From Paenibacillus sp. PK3_47 (GTDB lineage Bacteria; Bacillota; Bacilli; Paenibacillales; Paenibacillaceae), in the NCBI RefSeq assembly GCF_023520895.1, contig NZ_CP026029.1, forward strand, positions 5,704,001 to 5,768,000: a stretch of 64,000 nucleotides of DNA, given 5' to 3'. This document shows, piece by piece, positions 16,153-24,581 of the stretch. Positions within the stretch are counted from its first letter, which is position 1. Each line of letters starts with the position of its first letter. The notes under the pieces are model-generated. The model saw nothing but the letters and a program-made list of their open reading frames with translations. It had not been told where the DNA came from and made no database searches. Both the position numbers and the translations under genes were made by a program.

Positions 16153-17112
16153 ATGTTGAAGAAAATCAGAGGTTTAGTGCTTGCCGGTGTAATGGTAATT
16201 GGTGCAGGTTCTGCCGTCAGCGCGAATGCAGCGCCGGTAAATGTAGCTAAGGCTTCCACTGCAACGCATAAAATTACTTACAAGGGCAAGCAATACACCG
16301 TTCCTGTCAAAACAGACAAAATTGTTATTACCGGTGCTGTGGAGGCGCTCGAAGATGCGCTGGTGCTTAACTTCAAGCCGAAGGGGGCCCTGACTGTAGG
16401 GGGCGATTTCCCGGCTATTTTTTCAAAAATAACTGCAGGTGTTCAGCCGATCGGAGAGAAGACAGAACCTGATCTTGAGGCGATCCTGAAGCTTAAGCCT
16501 GAGGTCATTCTCAGCAGTACGAAATTCCCGGCTGAAACCAACGCAAAGCTGGCTAAAATTGCGACTACCATTCCAGTATCACATATATCAACCGATTGGA
16601 TGGACAACCTGAAGCTGCTGGCGGCACTGACCGGCAAACAGAAGGAAGCGACACAATCCATCGTTAAATATCAGAAGGAACTGAAGGTAGTCAAAGCCAA
16701 GCTTGCTCCGAAGCTGAAAAATAAAAAGGTAGTGGCGCTTCGCGTCCGCTCCGGCAACCTGTACCTCTATCCAAAGGATGTATTCTTTAACCGTTCGCTG
16801 TATGCGGATCTGGGCGCAGCGGTACCGAAGGAAATCCAGCAGGCGAAAGCCCAGCAGCTGGTTTCGCTGGAAGCCTTTGCGGCTATCAACCCGGATTACC
16901 TGTTCGTTCAGTTCTCGGAAGATGAGAACAAGGACAATCCGAAAGCCCTCGCCGAGCTGCAGAAGAACCCGATCTGGAAGAACCTTAAGGCTGTCAAGAA
17001 CGGCAATGTATACGTAAACCTTGTGGACCCGCTCGCCCAAGGCGGAACCGCATACAGCAAGTTTGCTTTTATCGAAGCTTTGAAGAAAACCAATCTTTAT
17101 ACGGGTAAATAA
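16153..17112 (+). CDS. Iron(III)/siderophore-type ABC substrate-binding protein without lipobox
   Basis: About 319 residues with the FecB/FhuD-type periplasmic-binding fold: residues about 40-310 run from TVPVKTDKIVIT through LKPEVILSSTKFP to PIWKNLKAVKNGNVYVN. Such proteins bind ferric siderophores, ferric citrate or heme for an ABC importer. Residues 1-26 form a signal peptide ending SANA-AP, but there is no lipobox Cys, which is unusual in a Gram-positive where these proteins are lipid-anchored. I chose ATG 16153; a GTG at 16141 touches the GGAGA. A Fur box stands just upstream. No permease or ATPase gene of the FecCD type is adjacent; the ABC genes that follow are convergent and of another type. 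Confidence 0.85.
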   Translation: MLKKIRGLVLAGVMVIGAGSAVSANAAPVNVAKASTATHKITYKGKQYTVPVKTDKIVITGAVEALEDALVLNFKPKGALTVGGDFPAIFSKITAGVQPIGEKTEPDLEAILKLKPEVILSSTKFPAETNAKLAKIATTIPVSHISTDWMDNLKLLAALTGKQKEATQSIVKYQKELKVVKAKLAPKLKNKKVVALRVRSGNLYLYPKDVFFNRSLYADLGAAVPKEIQQAKAQQLVSLEAFAAINPDYLFVQFSEDENKDNPKALAELQKNPIWKNLKAVKNGNVYVNLVDPLAQGGTAYSKFAFIEALKKTNLYTGK

Positions 17113-17118
17113 AAGCAA

Positions 17119-17190
17119 AGAATCCCTTCCCGCAGGACTCCGGAAGATCCCCATGACATCATGGGGACGGAGTGAACCGGGAGGGGATTT
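17119..17190. terminator. Shared bidirectional terminator
   Basis: An outer stem AATCCC..CCCG / CGGG..GGGATT encloses a nested stem TCCCCATG/CATGGGGA. It lies between the convergent binding protein and the ABC operon and is followed by T on both strands. Confidence 0.75.
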
Positions 17191-17198
17191 TGTCATTT

Positions 17199-17966
17199 CT
17201 AAAAGATAGAGATCAATTCTTTAGTATATGGATGCCTATCGTCAGCAAACATTTCAGCCTTGGCGAACTCGTCGACCAGCCGGCCCTCCTGCATAACCAT
17301 AATGCGGCGGCTCATCCGGTTCACTGCGGCCAGGTCGTGAGAAATGAACAGATAGGCCAGATTCAGGCTGCGCTGAAGCTGCTCCAGCAGGTCCAGAACA
17401 GCACCTTGCGACAGCACGTCCAGGCTTGCTGTCGGTTCGTCCAGCACAACCAGTGCCGGCTCTATGCTGATTGCGCGGGCAATGGTTACCCGCTGCTTTT
17501 GGCCGCCGCTCAGCTCGTGAGGGTAACAATCGGCCAGCGAAGGGGAGAGCCCGACAGCTTCCAGCAATTCACTGATGAATGCTGCCCTGGAGGAACAGCT
17601 GAAGTAGGTATGCTTCATCCGGGTGTTGTACTGCTCGTACGGGTCCAGCAGGGAATCTTTGACTTTAAGCCTGGGATTAAGCGCAGCGGACGGATTTTGA
17701 AATACGATCTGCATGTCCCTGCGGTAAGGATTCAGCTCCTTTTCGTTAAGGGCTTCAATACGCTGACCCTGGAAGGTTATAATGCCGCCGCTCACCGGCT
17801 CCAGGCGCAGCAGGCAGCGTGCCAGCGTGCTTTTGCCGCAGCCGCTCTCGCCGACCAGGCCCAGGCATTCTCCGCGGTTCAGCTGAAACGATACCCCTTG
17901 GACAGCCTGTCTGCCGCTTTTGTATTCCTTGCGCAGCTGCTCTACGGCCAGCAAAGGCGCGGTCAT
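17199..17966 (-). CDS. ABC importer ATPase, second (NikE/OppF/CntF-like)
   Basis: A 255-residue ATPase with Walker A GESGCGKST, signature LSGGQKQR and Walker B LVVLDEPTASLD, of the nickel/peptide-opine family. It pairs with the neighbouring ATPase to power one importer. It starts at ATG 17966 after GGAGGTGAATTT, overlaps the preceding gene by 4 nt, and is the last gene of a five-gene operon. The short C-terminus lacks the long oligopeptide-family extension with its cysteines, which suits a metal or metallophore system better than a peptide one. Confidence 0.88.
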   Translation of the reverse strand: MTAPLLAVEQLRKEYKSGRQAVQGVSFQLNRGECLGLVGESGCGKSTLARCLLRLEPVSGGIITFQGQRIEALNEKELNPYRRDMQIVFQNPSAALNPRLKVKDSLLDPYEQYNTRMKHTYFSCSSRAAFISELLEAVGLSPSLADCYPHELSGGQKQRVTIARAISIEPALVVLDEPTASLDVLSQGAVLDLLEQLQRSLNLAYLFISHDLAAVNRMSRRIMVMQEGRLVDEFAKAEMFADDRHPYTKELISIF

Positions 17967-18757
17967 AAATTCACCTCCGGCAATCCGGAAGCCAGGCGGG
18001 AGAGCACAGGTGCGGCTGCAATCAATTGCCGGGTATACTCATGCCGTGCATGGTCGAGCACACGGTGTGTGCCGCCGGACTCCACGATCCGGCCTTCCTT
18101 CATGACCGCAATCCGGTCCGTATATCTTCTGACATGACGCCAGTCATGGGTAATAAAAAGGATGGCGCAGCCGGTGTCCTCCCGCAGCTGCTGAAGAAGG
18201 CTGAGAATGCGGTGGCCTGTAACACTGTCCAGTGCTGTGGTGACTTCGTCTGCAATCAGGACATCCGGTGAGAACAGCAGGGCCAGCGCGATGGAAGCCC
18301 GCTGCAGCTGGCCTCCGCTGAGCTGAAAGGGATAGGATTTTGCCAGATTGCCGCTTAGGCCCACGGATTCGAGAGAAGAGCTGATCACACTTTTTGCAGC
18401 ACTCAGACTGTTTTTATCGTGCATTTTAAGAGCCTCTGTGAAATGCTGGCCGATCGTGCGGAACGGGGCGAAGGAGGCCTGATAATCCTGGAAAATATAA
18501 GACAGTCTATGTCCAAGTACTTTCCGTACGTTTCTGCGGTTCATGGCCAGCAGGTCCTGTCCGCCTAACCGGATGCTGCCGTCCGCAGAAAGGCCCGGGG
18601 GAAGCAATTGGCCGGCGCTGCGGGAGAGCAGGCTTTTACCGCTTCCGCTTTGGCCGACAAGAGCATGCCATTCTCCCGGCTGGACGCCGAGGGATACCCC
18701 GTCTACCAGCGTTCTTGTCCGGCTGCGGATGGTGACCTCTTCAAATTGCAGCATCAA
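17963..18757 (-). CDS. ABC importer ATPase, first (NikD/OppD/CntD-like)
   Basis: A 264-residue ATPase: Walker A GQSGSGKSL, signature LSGGQLQR, and Walker B VLIADEVTTALD, in which the usual Pro after Asp-Glu is Val. Family relationship is with NikD/DppD-type ATPases. It overlaps the upstream permease and the downstream ATPase by 4 nt each, so translation of the whole set is coupled. Function as half of the ATPase pair is secure; the cargo is inferred from the Zur-type promoter of the operon. Confidence 0.88.
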   Translation of the reverse strand: MMLQFEEVTIRSRTRTLVDGVSLGVQPGEWHALVGQSGSGKSLLSRSAGQLLPPGLSADGSIRLGGQDLLAMNRRNVRKVLGHRLSYIFQDYQASFAPFRTIGQHFTEALKMHDKNSLSAAKSVISSSLESVGLSGNLAKSYPFQLSGGQLQRASIALALLFSPDVLIADEVTTALDSVTGHRILSLLQQLREDTGCAILFITHDWRHVRRYTDRIAVMKEGRIVESGGTHRVLDHARHEYTRQLIAAAPVLSRLASGLPEVNL

Positions 18758-19602
18758 TGCCGCACCTCCTTTTTGACATCATAATAATCCCGCAGTACAT
18801 CGCCCAGCATGCTGATGCACAGTACTACAAGTACAATGGCCAGTCCGGGGTAGATCATCAGCTCCGGTGCAAGCTGGAAATAGGGTCTGGAGTCATTCAG
18901 CATGGCTCCCCATTCCGGTGTAGGCGGCTGAACACCCAGACCTATGTAAGACAATGATGAAATCAGGAGAATCACCTTACCCAGATCCAGACTGGCCAGA
19001 ACGAGCACCTGCCCGGCAATATGCGGCAGCAGATGCTTCCTCAGCATTGTTACAGAGGATAATCCGTTGGTCCGGGCTGCCAGCATATAATCCTGCCGGG
19101 ACTCGGTGATTACAGTAGTGCGCACGACACGGGCGTAGCTTACCCATTTCACCATCACGATGGCTATGACCATACTGTTCAGTCCGGGTCCGAGCAGCCC
19201 GCTGAGCACGATAACGACGATCATGTCCGGAAAAGCGAGGAATCCGTCCGCTGTACGCATAAATATACGGTCAAGCCACCCGCCCTTGTATCCGGCGATC
19301 ATTCCCGTCAAGGTGCCGATACTCAGGGCAGCCAGGAGTGCAAGCACGCTGTAGCCGATCGTCTGCCGGCCTCCCAGGATTAAGCGGGTGAGTACATCAC
19401 GGCCGAGATGGTCTGTTCCCAGCGGATGGGTAAGGCTCATTCCCTGCAGGCGGTTACCCAGATCCGTAAGTGAAGGATCATGCCGGAGTATAACTGAAGA
19501 ATAGGCAATAACGAGCAGAAGGAGGCTGCCGAAGACCGCAACGGCGCTGATTTGCAGTTTTTTTCTTAGCTGTGCCGGCATCCGGTTCATCGGACGTATC
19601 AT
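18754..19602 (-). CDS. ABC importer permease C (NikC/OppC/CntC-like)
   Basis: A 282-residue inner-membrane permease with about six membrane segments. Its N-terminal region has HPLGTDHLGRDVLTRLI, the typical OppC-family motif, and the cytoplasmic coupling loop reads AARTNGLSSVTMLRKHLLPH. It forms the channel with permease B. The ATG at 19602 follows GGGGAGGG with a 10-nt spacer, 1 nt after the end of the upstream permease gene. Confidence 0.9.
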   Translation of the reverse strand: MIRPMNRMPAQLRKKLQISAVAVFGSLLLLVIAYSSVILRHDPSLTDLGNRLQGMSLTHPLGTDHLGRDVLTRLILGGRQTIGYSVLALLAALSIGTLTGMIAGYKGGWLDRIFMRTADGFLAFPDMIVVIVLSGLLGPGLNSMVIAIVMVKWVSYARVVRTTVITESRQDYMLAARTNGLSSVTMLRKHLLPHIAGQVLVLASLDLGKVILLISSLSYIGLGVQPPTPEWGAMLNDSRPYFQLAPELMIYPGLAIVLVVLCISMLGDVLRDYYDVKKEVRH

Positions 19603-19603
19603 C

Positions 19604-20545
19604 TTACATTTCCCTCCCCTTCAGCCTGATCTGCGGATTTAAGTACCGGTTAAGCAGATCTACAGCCGTATTAACAATAAACACTGTGACAGCCATGACC
19701 AGGATATATCCCTGGATAAGCGGATAATCGCGCTGCCGGATCGAATCCACGACCAGCCTGCCGATTCCCGGATAGGCGAACAGCACCTCAATCACGACAA
19801 CGCCGCCGATCAGGCTGCCCAGACTGACTCCGAATACAGTGATAACCGGCGGCAGACTATGGCGGAACGCATAGGACCAGAAGATTCTCCGCTCTGACAA
19901 TCCGCGTGCTCTTCCGGCAACAATGAACTCTTCTGCCAGTGATTCCAGCAGGCTTGAGCGCAAAAGCCGGAGATAGACGCTGGAGATAGCCAGTCCCAAA
20001 GTAAGGGAAGGCAGAATAATAGAAGTCATGCCGTCCCGTCCCATGGTCGGCAGCCAGCCCAGCTGGACACCAAAAAGGTCAATCAGAAGGAGGCCCAGCC
20101 AGAAGCTGGGCACAGCGGCCCCGATAACGGATAAAGCACGGCTTATCTGGTCAATCCAGCTGTCCCTGTACAGTGCCGACAGAGAAGCGAGAGGCAGCGT
20201 AACGATCATCATGACTGCAAGTGAGCCAAAGGTCAGCTCCAGCGTTGCCGGCAGGCTGCCTGCGAGCAGCTCCGTGACAGGCTGCCCGGTTGCGTAAGAA
20301 TTGCCGAAATCGAGTCTGACGAACTTCAGCAGCCATTCCCCGTACTGAACCATCAGGTGATCATTGAACCCCATCTCTTCCCGGAGCTGCTCAATTTGTT
20401 CGTGGCTGACGGAGAGCTCGTCTGCGTTCAGAATGGTTAAAGCCGGATCCCCGGGTGCCAGCCGGATAAACAGAAAACTGATAAAGGTGATGAACAGCAG
20501 GAACAGTGCGACCTCCAGAAACTTACGTAAAATAATCTTTAGCAT
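19604..20545 (-). CDS. ABC importer permease B (NikB/OppB/CntB-like)
   Basis: A 313-residue permease with about six membrane segments. It begins in the standard OppB way (RLAPGDPALTIL after the first helix) and carries the coupling loop AGRARGLSERRIFWSYAFRH. The start ATG shares one base with the stop codon of the binding protein gene, which implies coupled translation. Confidence 0.9.
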   Translation of the reverse strand: MLKIILRKFLEVALFLLFITFISFLFIRLAPGDPALTILNADELSVSHEQIEQLREEMGFNDHLMVQYGEWLLKFVRLDFGNSYATGQPVTELLAGSLPATLELTFGSLAVMMIVTLPLASLSALYRDSWIDQISRALSVIGAAVPSFWLGLLLIDLFGVQLGWLPTMGRDGMTSIILPSLTLGLAISSVYLRLLRSSLLESLAEEFIVAGRARGLSERRIFWSYAFRHSLPPVITVFGVSLGSLIGGVVVIEVLFAYPGIGRLVVDSIRQRDYPLIQGYILVMAVTVFIVNTAVDLLNRYLNPQIRLKGREM

Positions 20546-22137
20546 TATTCCCGGATATCCAGCTGATTGGTAATCATGTAGTATTCACTGCGCGATGTCA
20601 CCCAGTTTTTGACCTTGTTTTTGTTATAGGCCACGATGGTGGACGGATGCAGGATGAACGAATTGATCACCTGCTCATGGACATAGCTGGCGGCCTTCTC
20701 TGCCAGTGCGGCGCGTTCAGAAGGATCTACTGTACGGTTAAGCTCGTCAATGATTGCGGTCAGCTCAGGCTGTTCAACGCCGCTGAAATTCAAGGCTCCA
20801 GCCGGATGGTAGGTGGCATTCAAATAATATCCGGCATCCCCGCGCGGCGCGGTCAGATTGCTGTAGGTGGCCAAATCCCAGTCCCGGTGTGAAGCCATAT
20901 AGTCTTCCGGCGTATCAATTTGGCGGATTTCGACCTGGATGCCGATCCGTTTGGCGTCAGACTGGAACACCTGGGCTATTAAAGGCAAATCGGCACGGGC
21001 ACTGTAAGTCAGCAGTACGAGCTCAAGAGGGACTCCGTTCTTCTGCATCACTCCATCCTGCTGTGTATATCCGGCTTCAGTTAAATACTGGATTGCCGCT
21101 TGTTCCCCGGCAGGGCCTGGCTCAAATGACGGAGCAAACGGCAGGGAGGGTAGGAACGGTCCCTTCGCCGCTTCTCCATAACCGAGAAGAATCGTATCCA
21201 CAATCTCCTGGCGGTTAATCAGGGCATCTACTGCACGGCGGACATGGATATCCTGCATGCTCTCGCGTTCCATGTTCATCGTCATCTGATGGACCCGGAA
21301 GGTAGAAGTTGCTTCGACTTCGATCCCGTCCTCCGCACGCAGCACTTCAAGGCTCTCTACCTCAGGACGGTATACAATGTCTACCTGGCCGGACTGCAGG
21401 GCAAGTGTACGGGCATTGGCATCCTCATTGAATGAGAAGGTGACGGCATCCAGCTGCGCGGCTCCGTCCCAGTAAGCTTCGTAACGTTCAACTTCCAGCT
21501 TGCTTCCAGGGGCAAAAGAAGCCAGCTTGAACGGGCCGGTGCCGGTGAGCTGCTGATTGAAATCTTCCTCAGTGACATCAATAATCGAGACGTTCGGGTT
21601 CACCAGTTCACTGATAAATTCAGGGAACGGCTGGGTTGTAGTAATATGTAACAGATTTCCATCTGCTTCTATATGTTCGATATGGAGTGCATTCTTGATT
21701 GCGGCGCTCTCCCGGATCGCTCTTTCCAGTGAGGCCTTGACTGCGGGGCCATCCATGGCCTTGCCGTTATGGAAGGTTATGCCTTCGCGAAGCTTCACGG
21801 TCCAGTGCTGGCCGTCAGTGCCTTCCCAGGATTCCGCCAGCCACGGGACAACCTTGAGCTGCTCTTCATCCAGCTTGACCAGCGTCTCGGTAATGCCGGC
21901 GCGCAGCGGAACATAGCTGGAGTCTACATGCGGGTCAAGGGAACGGGTCGAGAAATTATACAGGAAGTGAATATGTTTTCGTTCTGCAGTCCCTTCTTGC
22001 TCCGGGGGGGTTCCGGCATTTTGGGAACAGGCGCTTAACAGAATCAGGACCATAAGCATGGTAAGGCTGAAACCTAATTTAAGCGGTTTTCCGGAAGAAA
22101 AATAACGTAAGAAAGACGTATGGGGAATTGTTTTCAT
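20545..22137 (-). CDS. ABC importer substrate-binding lipoprotein (NikA/CntA-like)
   Basis: A 530-residue lipoprotein of the peptide/nickel binding family. The signal peptide ends in a lipobox at LLSAC (residue 37). The mature protein shows LVKLDEEQLKVVPWLAESWE, the family core WTVKLREGITFHNGKAM, and the later TGTGPFKLASF. Members carry peptides, nickel or metal-opine complexes. The promoter spacer is a Zur-type palindrome, so I infer a zinc-related cargo, perhaps a zinc-metallophore. The ATG at 22137 follows AAGAGGTGCAGC. It heads the operon 22137-17199. Confidence 0.88.
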   Translation of the reverse strand: MKTIPHTSFLRYFSSGKPLKLGFSLTMLMVLILLSACSQNAGTPPEQEGTAERKHIHFLYNFSTRSLDPHVDSSYVPLRAGITETLVKLDEEQLKVVPWLAESWEGTDGQHWTVKLREGITFHNGKAMDGPAVKASLERAIRESAAIKNALHIEHIEADGNLLHITTTQPFPEFISELVNPNVSIIDVTEEDFNQQLTGTGPFKLASFAPGSKLEVERYEAYWDGAAQLDAVTFSFNEDANARTLALQSGQVDIVYRPEVESLEVLRAEDGIEVEATSTFRVHQMTMNMERESMQDIHVRRAVDALINRQEIVDTILLGYGEAAKGPFLPSLPFAPSFEPGPAGEQAAIQYLTEAGYTQQDGVMQKNGVPLELVLLTYSARADLPLIAQVFQSDAKRIGIQVEIRQIDTPEDYMASHRDWDLATYSNLTAPRGDAGYYLNATYHPAGALNFSGVEQPELTAIIDELNRTVDPSERAALAEKAASYVHEQVINSFILHPSTIVAYNKNKVKNWVTSRSEYYMITNQLDIRE

Positions 22138-22152
22138 GCTGCACCTCTTAAT

Positions 22153-22167
22153 TAGTAATAGTTACGA
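22153..22167 (-). promoter_or_regulatory. Second, imperfect Zur-type box
   Basis: TAGTAATAGTTACGA is a 7-1-7 repeat with two mismatches to the Zur form. It lies between the -10 and the start codon of the binding protein gene, 12 nt from the perfect box. Confidence 0.55.
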
Positions 22168-22173
22168 ATTAGT

Positions 22174-22202
22174 ATATTATCGTAAAGTTTACGATTAATC
22201 AA
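22174..22202 (-). promoter_or_regulatory. Zur-controlled promoter of the 17-22 kb ABC operon
   Basis: On the minus strand TTGATT (22202-22197) and TAATAT (22179-22174) are exactly 17 nt apart. The spacer contains TCGTAAAGTTTACGA (22180-22194), a perfect 7-1-7 palindrome with the TCGTAA/TTACGA ends typical of Bacillus Zur sites. A repressor bound there would block polymerase. Confidence 0.8.
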
Positions 22203-22246
22203 CTATAAAAAAGAACAGCAGAGATTTTAGCTCTGCTGTCCTGCCT

Positions 22247-23119
22247 TTATCTATTGCCGGATGAACGGATCATCCGGATAATTTCGTCTGCGACCAGCCG
22301 GGGTTCGGAGAACATGATCATATGCCCGGAGAGCGGGGCTTCAATCAGGCGTCCGTTTGACAATGCTGCGGCTGTCCGGCGGTGGGCTTCATGAAGCGCC
22401 GGCCGGGTCTTGCGTTCCATCCCGGACATCAAGGTTCCTGAGATGACGGAGACTTCAAGATCCCCTAAATTCAGCGGGTAATCCCGAAGCGTCCGCAGGT
22501 CCTCTATAAAATTATTGCCTTCAGCTATAATCGTTCTGGCCGCCTGTACAGTGAAATCATCGCGCCGGTGATCCTTATAGACATCTGCCGGAAGGACTCT
22601 TCCCGGCCTTGCGCCCATCATCCTGTAGAGGCCGGTTCCGGCCATTACAGGCAGCAGCGTGTTCATTCTCCCGTAATGCTTCGCCGAGGCCTCTTCAAAA
22701 TACATTCCGCAGTGCTCGTCTGTCTGATCCACCAGCACAAGCCCGCGCAAGCGGGCATGATCCATTTCCGCAGCCAGCTTACGGATGATGGGGCCGCCCC
22801 AGCTGTGGCCGGCGAGGATGAACGGGCCTTCTCCGAGGTGCTGCAGCAGCCGGGCCAAGTCATCCGTGATTCTGGCCAGCGTCCTTGGCGCAGAATCCCG
22901 TTCACTGCGGCCGCTGCCCGCACGGTCGTAGACGACAGCACGCGCATGTTCAGCAACAAGCGGCTGTACGAGTCCCCAGGCGGAACGGGACATGCCCATC
23001 CCGGATTCAAACACGACGGTTAGCCTGCCCGTGCCGCTCTCCATATAGTGCAGCCGCCGCCCGTCGCCGGTCTTAATATAATGGCTGTCTCCAAAAGTGT
23101 GCGATGTATTATGCGGCAT
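22247..23119 (-). CDS. Alpha/beta hydrolase, Fur-boxed
   Basis: About 290 residues with the alpha/beta hydrolase fold. The nucleophile elbow is GHSWGG near residue 103, the oxyanion region precedes it (VVFESGMGMSRSAW), and the C-terminal His lies in LSGHMIMF. The short cap suits an esterase, lactonase or similar enzyme. I chose ATG 23119 because GGGTGG stands 9 nt upstream; the frame is open 23 codons further. A Fur-type operator lies at 23140-23154 in its promoter, so it is probably made in iron starvation. A role in releasing iron from an ester siderophore is possible but it lacks close similarity that I can recognise to known siderophore esterases. Confidence 0.82.
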   Translation of the reverse strand: MPHNTSHTFGDSHYIKTGDGRRLHYMESGTGRLTVVFESGMGMSRSAWGLVQPLVAEHARAVVYDRAGSGRSERDSAPRTLARITDDLARLLQHLGEGPFILAGHSWGGPIIRKLAAEMDHARLRGLVLVDQTDEHCGMYFEEASAKHYGRMNTLLPVMAGTGLYRMMGARPGRVLPADVYKDHRRDDFTVQAARTIIAEGNNFIEDLRTLRDYPLNLGDLEVSVISGTLMSGMERKTRPALHEAHRRTAAALSNGRLIEAPLSGHMIMFSEPRLVADEIIRMIRSSGNR

Positions 23120-23139
23120 AGTCAATTCCACCCATCCAT

Positions 23140-23154
23140 TAAGAATCATTCTCA
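23140..23154 (-). promoter_or_regulatory. Fur-type box upstream of the alpha/beta hydrolase
   Basis: TAAGAATCATTCTCA (minus strand TGAGAATGATTCTTA) is a 7-1-7 inverted repeat with one mismatch, close to the Fur consensus. It lies 20 nt before the chosen start codon. Confidence 0.7.
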
Positions 23155-23290
23155 ATTGTATTGTATGACAAGAGCAGAGAGGGGACAAGAGCCGCTGTTC
23201 CAGGCGTTTTTTGGATAGGGCAGCCCCGCTTATTTTGCTGTAATAAATATTTTTACCCGGAAATATTTACAAACCCCACAAAACCAGCTA

Positions 23291-23308
23291 TATTGTACAG
23301 GTACAATA
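23291..23308 (+). promoter_or_regulatory. Operator of the GntR/ABC cassette
   Basis: TATTGTAC and GTACAATA form a perfect inverted repeat around AG, 32 nt before the regulator start. This is the usual place and shape for a YtrA-type autorepressor site. Confidence 0.7.
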
Positions 23309-23339
23309 AGTACACTTGGCGGCCGTAAGGAGGAAGCTC

Positions 23340-23720
23340 TTGGAGATTATCATTAGCAATAACCGGAACAAGCCTATTTATGAACAGATCACTTCGCAGA
23401 TCAAAGCCATGATTATGAGCGGAGAACTGCAGGCGGGAGATCCCATTCCCTCCATGCGCTCCCTGGCCAAATCCATTCAAGTCAGCGTCATTACGGTCCA
23501 GAAAGCTTACGAAGATCTGCAGCGGGACGGATTCATAGAGACTACTGTAGGACGCGGAAGCTTTGTCTCTGCGGTCAGCAAGGACTTTTATCAGGAAGAA
23601 CAGCAGAAGAAAGTGGAGGAGCATCTGCTGTCTGCAGCCGAGATCGCCCGTACAAGCGGAATTCAACTGGACAAATTGGTGGAGCTGCTGACTGTCTTTT
23701 ACAAGGAGGATGAACAATGA
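23340..23720 (+). CDS. GntR family regulator, YtrA type
   Basis: A 126-residue protein. Residues about 10-75 form the GntR winged helix (PIYEQITSQIKAMIMSGEL, then SMRSLAKSIQVSVITVQKAY, then GRGSFV). The C-terminal part is a short helical tail, as in the YtrA subfamily, which usually represses the ABC transporter genes behind it. The start is TTG at 23340 with AAGGAGG 7 nt upstream; the earlier TTG at 23316 precedes the ribosome binding site. Its last 4 nt overlap the ATPase gene. Confidence 0.88.
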   Translation: MEIIISNNRNKPIYEQITSQIKAMIMSGELQAGDPIPSMRSLAKSIQVSVITVQKAYEDLQRDGFIETTVGRGSFVSAVSKDFYQEEQQKKVEEHLLSAAEIARTSGIQLDKLVELLTVFYKEDEQ

Positions 23721-24580
23721 CTTATAGTTTAGAAATTGCAGGCCTGGCCAAGACCTACCCGAACACCGATTTTTGTCTCGACAATGTTACATTCTCGATT
23801 CCCAGCGGCACCATTATGGGGTTTGTCGGTGAAAACGGCGCGGGTAAAACGACCACCATTAAATCCATACTCAACACCGTCAAAAAAGACAGGGGCACAA
23901 TCAAGCTGTTCGGAAAATCTATGTCTGACAAAGATACGGAAATCCGCGAGGATATCGGCGTTGTTTTTGATGCGGTGAACTTTTCCGGTGTCCTGACACC
24001 GAAGCAGCTGGCCAAGGTCATGAGCGGGGTGTATAAGCAGTGGGACCAGGATTTCTTTTTGGACATCATGCAAAAGTTTAACCTTCCCCTGGACCGGAAA
24101 ATCAAAGGATTTTCACGGGGAATGACCGTAAAGCTGTCCATTGCCGTCGCGTTGTCCCATCAGCCCAAACTGCTTATTTTAGATGAAGCTACCTCGGGTT
24201 TGGACCCGATCACAAGAGAAGAAATCCTGGAGATATTCCTGGAATTTGTAGAGGACGAAAGTCACTCCATCCTGATGTCTTCCCACATCACAAGCGACCT
24301 TGAAAAAATCGCCGACTACATCACCTTCATTCACCGGGGAAAGATCATCATGACTGAGAGCAAAGACGATCTGATATACGGATACGGAGTTGCCCGCTGC
24401 AAAAGTGAACAGTTCAAGCGCATAGACCCAGCTGATAGAGTCGCATATAGAATGAAGGAGTTTCAGACCGATGTGCTGGTAAAGGATAAGAAAGCTTTTG
24501 CGCAAAAATATGACGGCATTATCGTAGACCATGTGTCAATCGATGAGATTCTGCTGTTCCTGGTAAAGGGGGAGAGATAA
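23717..24580 (+). CDS. ABC transporter ATPase (YtrB/PmtA-like)
   Basis: A 287-residue ATPase with Walker A GENGAGKTT, a signature in the diverged form FSRGMTVKL, and Walker B LLILDEATSGLD. This arrangement is typical of export-type ABC-2 systems for bacteriocins, lantibiotics or envelope stress. It lies between its GntR regulator and permease, with an overlap of 4 nt before and 1 nt gap after. The C-terminal 70 residues are a small domain often seen in this subfamily. Confidence 0.88.
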   Translation: MTYSLEIAGLAKTYPNTDFCLDNVTFSIPSGTIMGFVGENGAGKTTTIKSILNTVKKDRGTIKLFGKSMSDKDTEIREDIGVVFDAVNFSGVLTPKQLAKVMSGVYKQWDQDFFLDIMQKFNLPLDRKIKGFSRGMTVKLSIAVALSHQPKLLILDEATSGLDPITREEILEIFLEFVEDESHSILMSSHITSDLEKIADYITFIHRGKIIMTESKDDLIYGYGVARCKSEQFKRIDPADRVAYRMKEFQTDVLVKDKKAFAQKYDGIIVDHVSIDEILLFLVKGER

Positions 24581-24581
24581 G

